Of a DNA stretch of 26,912 nt, positions 23,941 to 26,912 are shown one piece after another (position 1 is the stretch's first letter; the number at the start of each line of letters is the position of its first letter). Source of the stretch: CAVBBU01 sp963593765. Lineage in GTDB: Bacteria > Bacillota > Clostridia > Lachnospirales > Lachnospiraceae. Where the stretch lies: assembly GCA_963593765.1 (NCBI GenBank), contig CAVBBU010000015.1, forward strand, positions 1 to 26,912, given 5' to 3'. A program made the position numbers and the translations under genes. The notes under the pieces are model-generated. The model made no database searches. It had not been told where the DNA came from and saw only the letters and a program-made list of their open reading frames with translations.

Positions 23941-24771
23941 TTAGGATTGATTTGGTATTCTTAATCCTAATATTCCTTGTTGTTTTATAGATTCTGTTGC
24001 GGTATCTACCGCTGTTCTTAATGCAAGCTCTTCTCTCTCTCCATTTATAAGAAGATTAAGGAAAACGCCATTTAAGCAATCTCCTGCTCCAGTTTTGTCT
24101 ACTACATTATCTATTACATGCGAATGTACTTTAAAGCTTTTCTCTTTCGAGCAATACATACATCCTTCTTTCCCATATTTAATAATTTTTATTTGAGCCG
24201 TGCAGTCTAATAATGGTATATATTCTTTATCTATGAAAGCTATATCAATACTATCAAAAACCTTTTTACAATTAGGTTGATAGGCAAATTCATCTATTGT
24301 ATCAGCACTTATTGTCGCATTTGTATTACCTCTTAAAAATTCTATAAGCTCTAACTGTTTTTGGGGAGTAGCAGTAGTTAAATGAAAATGTTTTGCACTT
24401 AAAAAATTTTCAGGTATATCCTTACTTCCGACTTCCATTTCTGGTTTTACCTCTCCTGCAACAGTTCTGTCTTGTCCATCGTCAGTATTCCATATCGTGT
24501 AGAATCTTGTTGTTGGCATTTCCAAGGTTTTTACACCAGACAAATCGATATTATAATCATAAAATTTAGAAATATCAAAATCATTTCCAATTTTTCCTAC
24601 CATGCCTACTCTATTAAATAAACTTGCTGGAATTGTAGAAAATACACAAGCTCCACCCACATTTACTATGTTTGGTCTTTTTACCTTTAGCTTACTAAAA
24701 TCAACAATGTCATAAGCTATATTTCCTATTATCACTAAATTCGGAGATGCCTGTTTTATATCTTTTTCCAT
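23941..24771 (-). CDS. PfkB/ribokinase-family kinase
   Basis: A 276-residue sugar- or nucleoside-kinase of the PfkB fold. It opens with NLVIIGNIAYDIV, has NVGGACVFSTIPASLFNRVGMVGKIGNDF for the substrate-binding lid region, and ends with the anion-hole and catalytic-base motif VVDKTGAGDCLNGVFL (DKTGAGD at 225-231, Asp231 the base). The substrate cannot be read from sequence. AGAGGA before the ATG overlaps the end of the radical SAM gene 11 bases upstream, so the two are co-transcribed and probably functionally linked. Hairpin F of the repeat array begins right after its stop. Base content is lower in GC than the left part of the window. A nucleoside kinase supplying the radical SAM enzyme is one possibility; a sugar kinase is equally open. 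Confidence 0.85.
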   Translation of the reverse strand: MEKDIKQASPNLVIIGNIAYDIVDFSKLKVKRPNIVNVGGACVFSTIPASLFNRVGMVGKIGNDFDISKFYDYNIDLSGVKTLEMPTTRFYTIWNTDDGQDRTVAGEVKPEMEVGSKDIPENFLSAKHFHLTTATPQKQLELIEFLRGNTNATISADTIDEFAYQPNCKKVFDSIDIAFIDKEYIPLLDCTAQIKIIKYGKEGCMYCSKEKSFKVHSHVIDNVVDKTGAGDCLNGVFLNLLINGEREELALRTAVDTATESIKQQGILGLRIPNQS

Positions 24772-24782
24772 ATTATTTTCCT

Positions 24783-25565
24783 CTAATCCATAAAATCCAT
24801 TACACTTTGATATAAGGCATTTCCCTTTTTTACATCTTTTCCATTTTCTGTTTTTACTATATCTCCATTTGCAACCAGTAAAACATATTTGTTTTCCATA
24901 TCTTTTTCTTGTCTATAATCAACTCTACCTATATTTTCAAATTTTTGGAATACTTCTTTTTTACTTTCAAACTCTGCGTCAGAAATTTCAAATTGCTCTC
25001 TGTTTTTTTCGGCCGTTTCTCTTAACGGCATAAACTTAAACACTCTCCAAAGACTTATCTTATATTCATTTAAAAATTTTCCTAAATCTTCTAGCTTGTT
25101 TATGCTCTTCTTGCTGACAACAGTATTTATATTTACTTTTAAATTTTTATCCTTTACATATTCTAATACTGTTTTAACATTATCATAATGATTTATGCCT
25201 CTTCCTAGCTCTGCATTAATTTCATTATCTGTTGAATCTATTGATAATGTTAAACTATCTAAATAATTACAAGCTTCTCTTATATCGTTATTTTGAGCAA
25301 GTATCATACCATTTGTTATAAGCTTATTTCTTATTCCGCTCTCTTTTGACTTTTTCAATAAGCTAATTAAATTAGGATATAAAAGTGCCTCTCCTCCTGT
25401 CCACGTTATGTCGGTTATTCCATCCTTAATAAGGTTATCTAATATTTTTTCATTTTCCTCATAGCTTAAATCTTGTATTTCTAGGAATCTATGACAATAC
25501 CTACACGTTTGATTACATCTTGTTGTTATATTCCAACATACTTCCTTTTTTTGCATTTTTTGCAT
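24783..25565 (-). CDS. Radical SAM protein, viperin-like
   Basis: A 260-residue radical SAM enzyme. The cluster motif is TRCNQTCRYCHRF (C17, C21, C24), followed by the SAM-binding TGGEALLYP and the substrate-side ITNGMIL. The second half resembles viperins: SLTLSIDSTDNEINAELGRG (GRG at 121-123), NLKVNINTVVSK, SLWRVFKFMPLRE, FEISDAEFE and an M-x3-Y with a GDI end. There is no SPASM domain. Viperins turn CTP, GTP or UTP into chain-terminating ddh-nucleotides against viruses. I start it at 25565, where AAGG lies 8-9 bases ahead; a TTG at 25631 has no ribosome site. It leads an operon with a PfkB kinase. Other small radical SAM families remain possible. Confidence 0.7.
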   Translation of the reverse strand: MQKMQKKEVCWNITTRCNQTCRYCHRFLEIQDLSYEENEKILDNLIKDGITDITWTGGEALLYPNLISLLKKSKESGIRNKLITNGMILAQNNDIREACNYLDSLTLSIDSTDNEINAELGRGINHYDNVKTVLEYVKDKNLKVNINTVVSKKSINKLEDLGKFLNEYKISLWRVFKFMPLRETAEKNREQFEISDAEFESKKEVFQKFENIGRVDYRQEKDMENKYVLLVANGDIVKTENGKDVKKGNALYQSVMDFMD

Positions 25566-25603
25566 TTCAATACCTTCTTTCTGTTTTTCAGCCAATAAAT
25601 AAT

Positions 25604-25631
25604 ATAATAATTCCCAGAAATTGTCTATCAA
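25604..25631 (-). promoter_or_regulatory. Possible promoter of the radical SAM/PfkB operon
   Basis: Minus strand TTGATA (25631-25626), a 16-base spacer and TATTAT (25609-25604). Initiation near 25597 would leave about 32 bases before the ATG at 25565. AT-rich surroundings make chance matches likely. Confidence 0.4.
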
Positions 25632-25747
25632 AAAAGTTGGTCTAAATATTTTTACTAGTTTTATTCAATGCATTTGATTATACTATATTTCATAAAGATA
25701 TATTTCCATAATAAAACGAAACCATTCGAGAGGCAGGTGCAACAGCG

Positions 25748-26912
25748 ATGAATTTTGCAGATTATATTGATGTTATATTTAACAGTATTATGTTCATACC
25801 ATTTTTATTTATTTGCATTATGCTATTTTTCATTATTAAAACAATCATATATCAAAAAGCCAAAAGTAAACTTTATAATGAAGTACTTAACAAAATCGGA
25901 CTTAAGGCGACAGATTTAGCAGATGATGCGTTTGTAAATGTACAAAGCAAAGCGGCATTGAATAAATACGACGATATAAAATATTTCAGTACGATAAATA
26001 GCAATGATATTTTAAAAGAAATGTCTACTCCAAGTGAAAAAATAGAACGTGCTCTAACTCATCTTAAGAAAAAATGGATGATATCAAGCAAAATATCAAA
26101 ATTCCTATCTGAAGAAGGTAAGCAATACGAGTCAAGGATAGGATATAAATGGGTAAAATCTTATTTAACTACAGCTGAAATAAATGCACGCACTTATAAT
26201 ATATGTGTTACATATACGACACCCGCTGGTCGTAATTCATATGAGAAACGTATAATAGTTAGCAAAAAAAGACTTGAATGGTTACTCGATAATCCAGAAT
26301 CCTACATGAGCACACGAGCATACAAACAGCAATTAAATTCTCAACTCATAAAAAAGCGTAAGGAATATCTGACTAGAGTAAATGAGCTTTATTTGCTAAT
26401 TTGTGATGCCGAGAATAAGCTAATTGTAGCAACAGATGAAAATTTATTAAATGAAAAACGAGCACTCCTAGTAACTAACGAAAATATCATTAATACTCTC
26501 AAGACCTGTAACGCTGTAGAGTGGATTAAAATAGATAAAGAGCTTAGTGATATACAAGAGACTATTAACAGCATTATAAGCAGGAATGACGATATTGCAA
26601 AATATTATGAATCCTCTGATTTTACTGCTATAAAGAGTGCCTGTTCTACACTTATGGATTCGCAACGCGAATTCAACGAATATATTAAGCAGAAGGTCGA
26701 TTCTATTTCTAATTATTTTGGTATTCGTATTTCACGAACGCAAACAGAAAACCAGGATAAATATCATTATACGAGAGCTTATAAGAAAAATTTGGCTGTA
26801 TTTACAGCAGAAGTATCAAGCACTGTATTTTCTAGTGCGGAAAATGACCCCATAAAATATATTGTAAAGTATTTTTATCCAGAACGAGATAAGTATGCCG
26901 ATGCAATAGAAA
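25748..26912 (+). CDS. Membrane-anchored protein of unknown function (partial)
   Basis: An open frame runs from the ATG at 25748 to the window end without a stop, giving about 388 residues. Residues about 10-33 form one strong membrane helix (FNSIMFIPFLFICIMLFFII), followed by a basic stretch (KTIIYQKAKSK), so the rest should face the cytosol. The following part is hydrophilic, rich in Lys, Glu, Ile and Asn. Residues about 205-290 look helical and coiled-coil-like (QLIKKRKEYLTRVNELYLL through DKELSDIQETINSI). I do not recognise the family and no catalytic motif is visible in the part shown. The ribosome site is weak (CAGGTG, 8 bases before the ATG). It diverges from the radical SAM operon and is AT-rich, in keeping with accessory DNA. 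Confidence 0.75.
   Translation, partial: MNFADYIDVIFNSIMFIPFLFICIMLFFIIKTIIYQKAKSKLYNEVLNKIGLKATDLADDAFVNVQSKAALNKYDDIKYFSTINSNDILKEMSTPSEKIERALTHLKKKWMISSKISKFLSEEGKQYESRIGYKWVKSYLTTAEINARTYNICVTYTTPAGRNSYEKRIIVSKKRLEWLLDNPESYMSTRAYKQQLNSQLIKKRKEYLTRVNELYLLICDAENKLIVATDENLLNEKRALLVTNENIINTLKTCNAVEWIKIDKELSDIQETINSIISRNDDIAKYYESSDFTAIKSACSTLMDSQREFNEYIKQKVDSISNYFGIRISRTQTENQDKYHYTRAYKKNLAVFTAEVSSTVFSSAENDPIKYIVKYFYPERDKYADAIE

Noticed and set aside
25566..25631. Longer N-terminus for the radical SAM protein from a TTG at 25631
   Set aside because: There is no ribosome site at the TTG, the extra residues (IDNFWELLYYLLAEK) are not part of the radical SAM fold, and a promoter-like sequence overlaps the site.

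Overview
The window looks like chromosomal DNA from a low-GC, strictly fermentative Firmicute. The best guess is a Lachnospiraceae-type Clostridia member. The guess rests on the core gene orders pta-ackA and plsX-acpP-rnc-smc, paired pflB/pflA, a UPF0237-UPF0210 pair, choline-binding-type cell-wall repeats and heavy ATA/AAG codon use. I cannot name the species. Almost everything from 1 to 23.5 kb is read from the minus strand.

Positions 1-5.9 kb carry housekeeping genes: the N-terminal part of smc (cut by the window edge), rnc, acpP and plsX with their own promoter; rpmF, with a consensus sigma-A promoter and a terminator; and ackA and pta. tmcAL, which uses acetate for tRNA modification, diverges from pta. 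Positions 7.3-10.9 kb hold a CoA-transferase, an MFS transporter and a LysR regulator, with a near-perfect LysR-type palindrome before the transporter. Positions 10.9-17.1 kb are one co-directional run: zinc-finger anti-sigma-like protein, polA, coaE, a WalJ/YycJ-like metallo-hydrolase, an ACT protein and UPF0210.

Positions 17.2-19.6 kb form a three-gene operon: a DAACS-type symporter fused to a degenerate GHKL-ATPase-like domain, a STAS protein and an RsbW-like kinase. It looks like a transporter wired into a partner-switching circuit. A small secreted cell-wall-binding protein diverges from it. pflA and pflB follow; pflB has a likely Rex box in its leader.

From 23.5 kb the character changes. 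A 478-base non-coding stretch holds a dense series of hairpins sharing an inner architecture (a GGA internal loop and G...A loops on the plus strand), a 31-base unit present twice and three copies of one 12-base palindrome. Beyond it lie an AT-rich two-gene operon, a viperin-like radical SAM enzyme followed by a PfkB-family kinase, and a divergent membrane-anchored protein of unknown function cut by the window end. This right end looks like accessory, possibly defence-related, DNA. The symporter/STAS/kinase operon, the hairpin array and the radical SAM/kinase pair are the three parts most worth follow-up.
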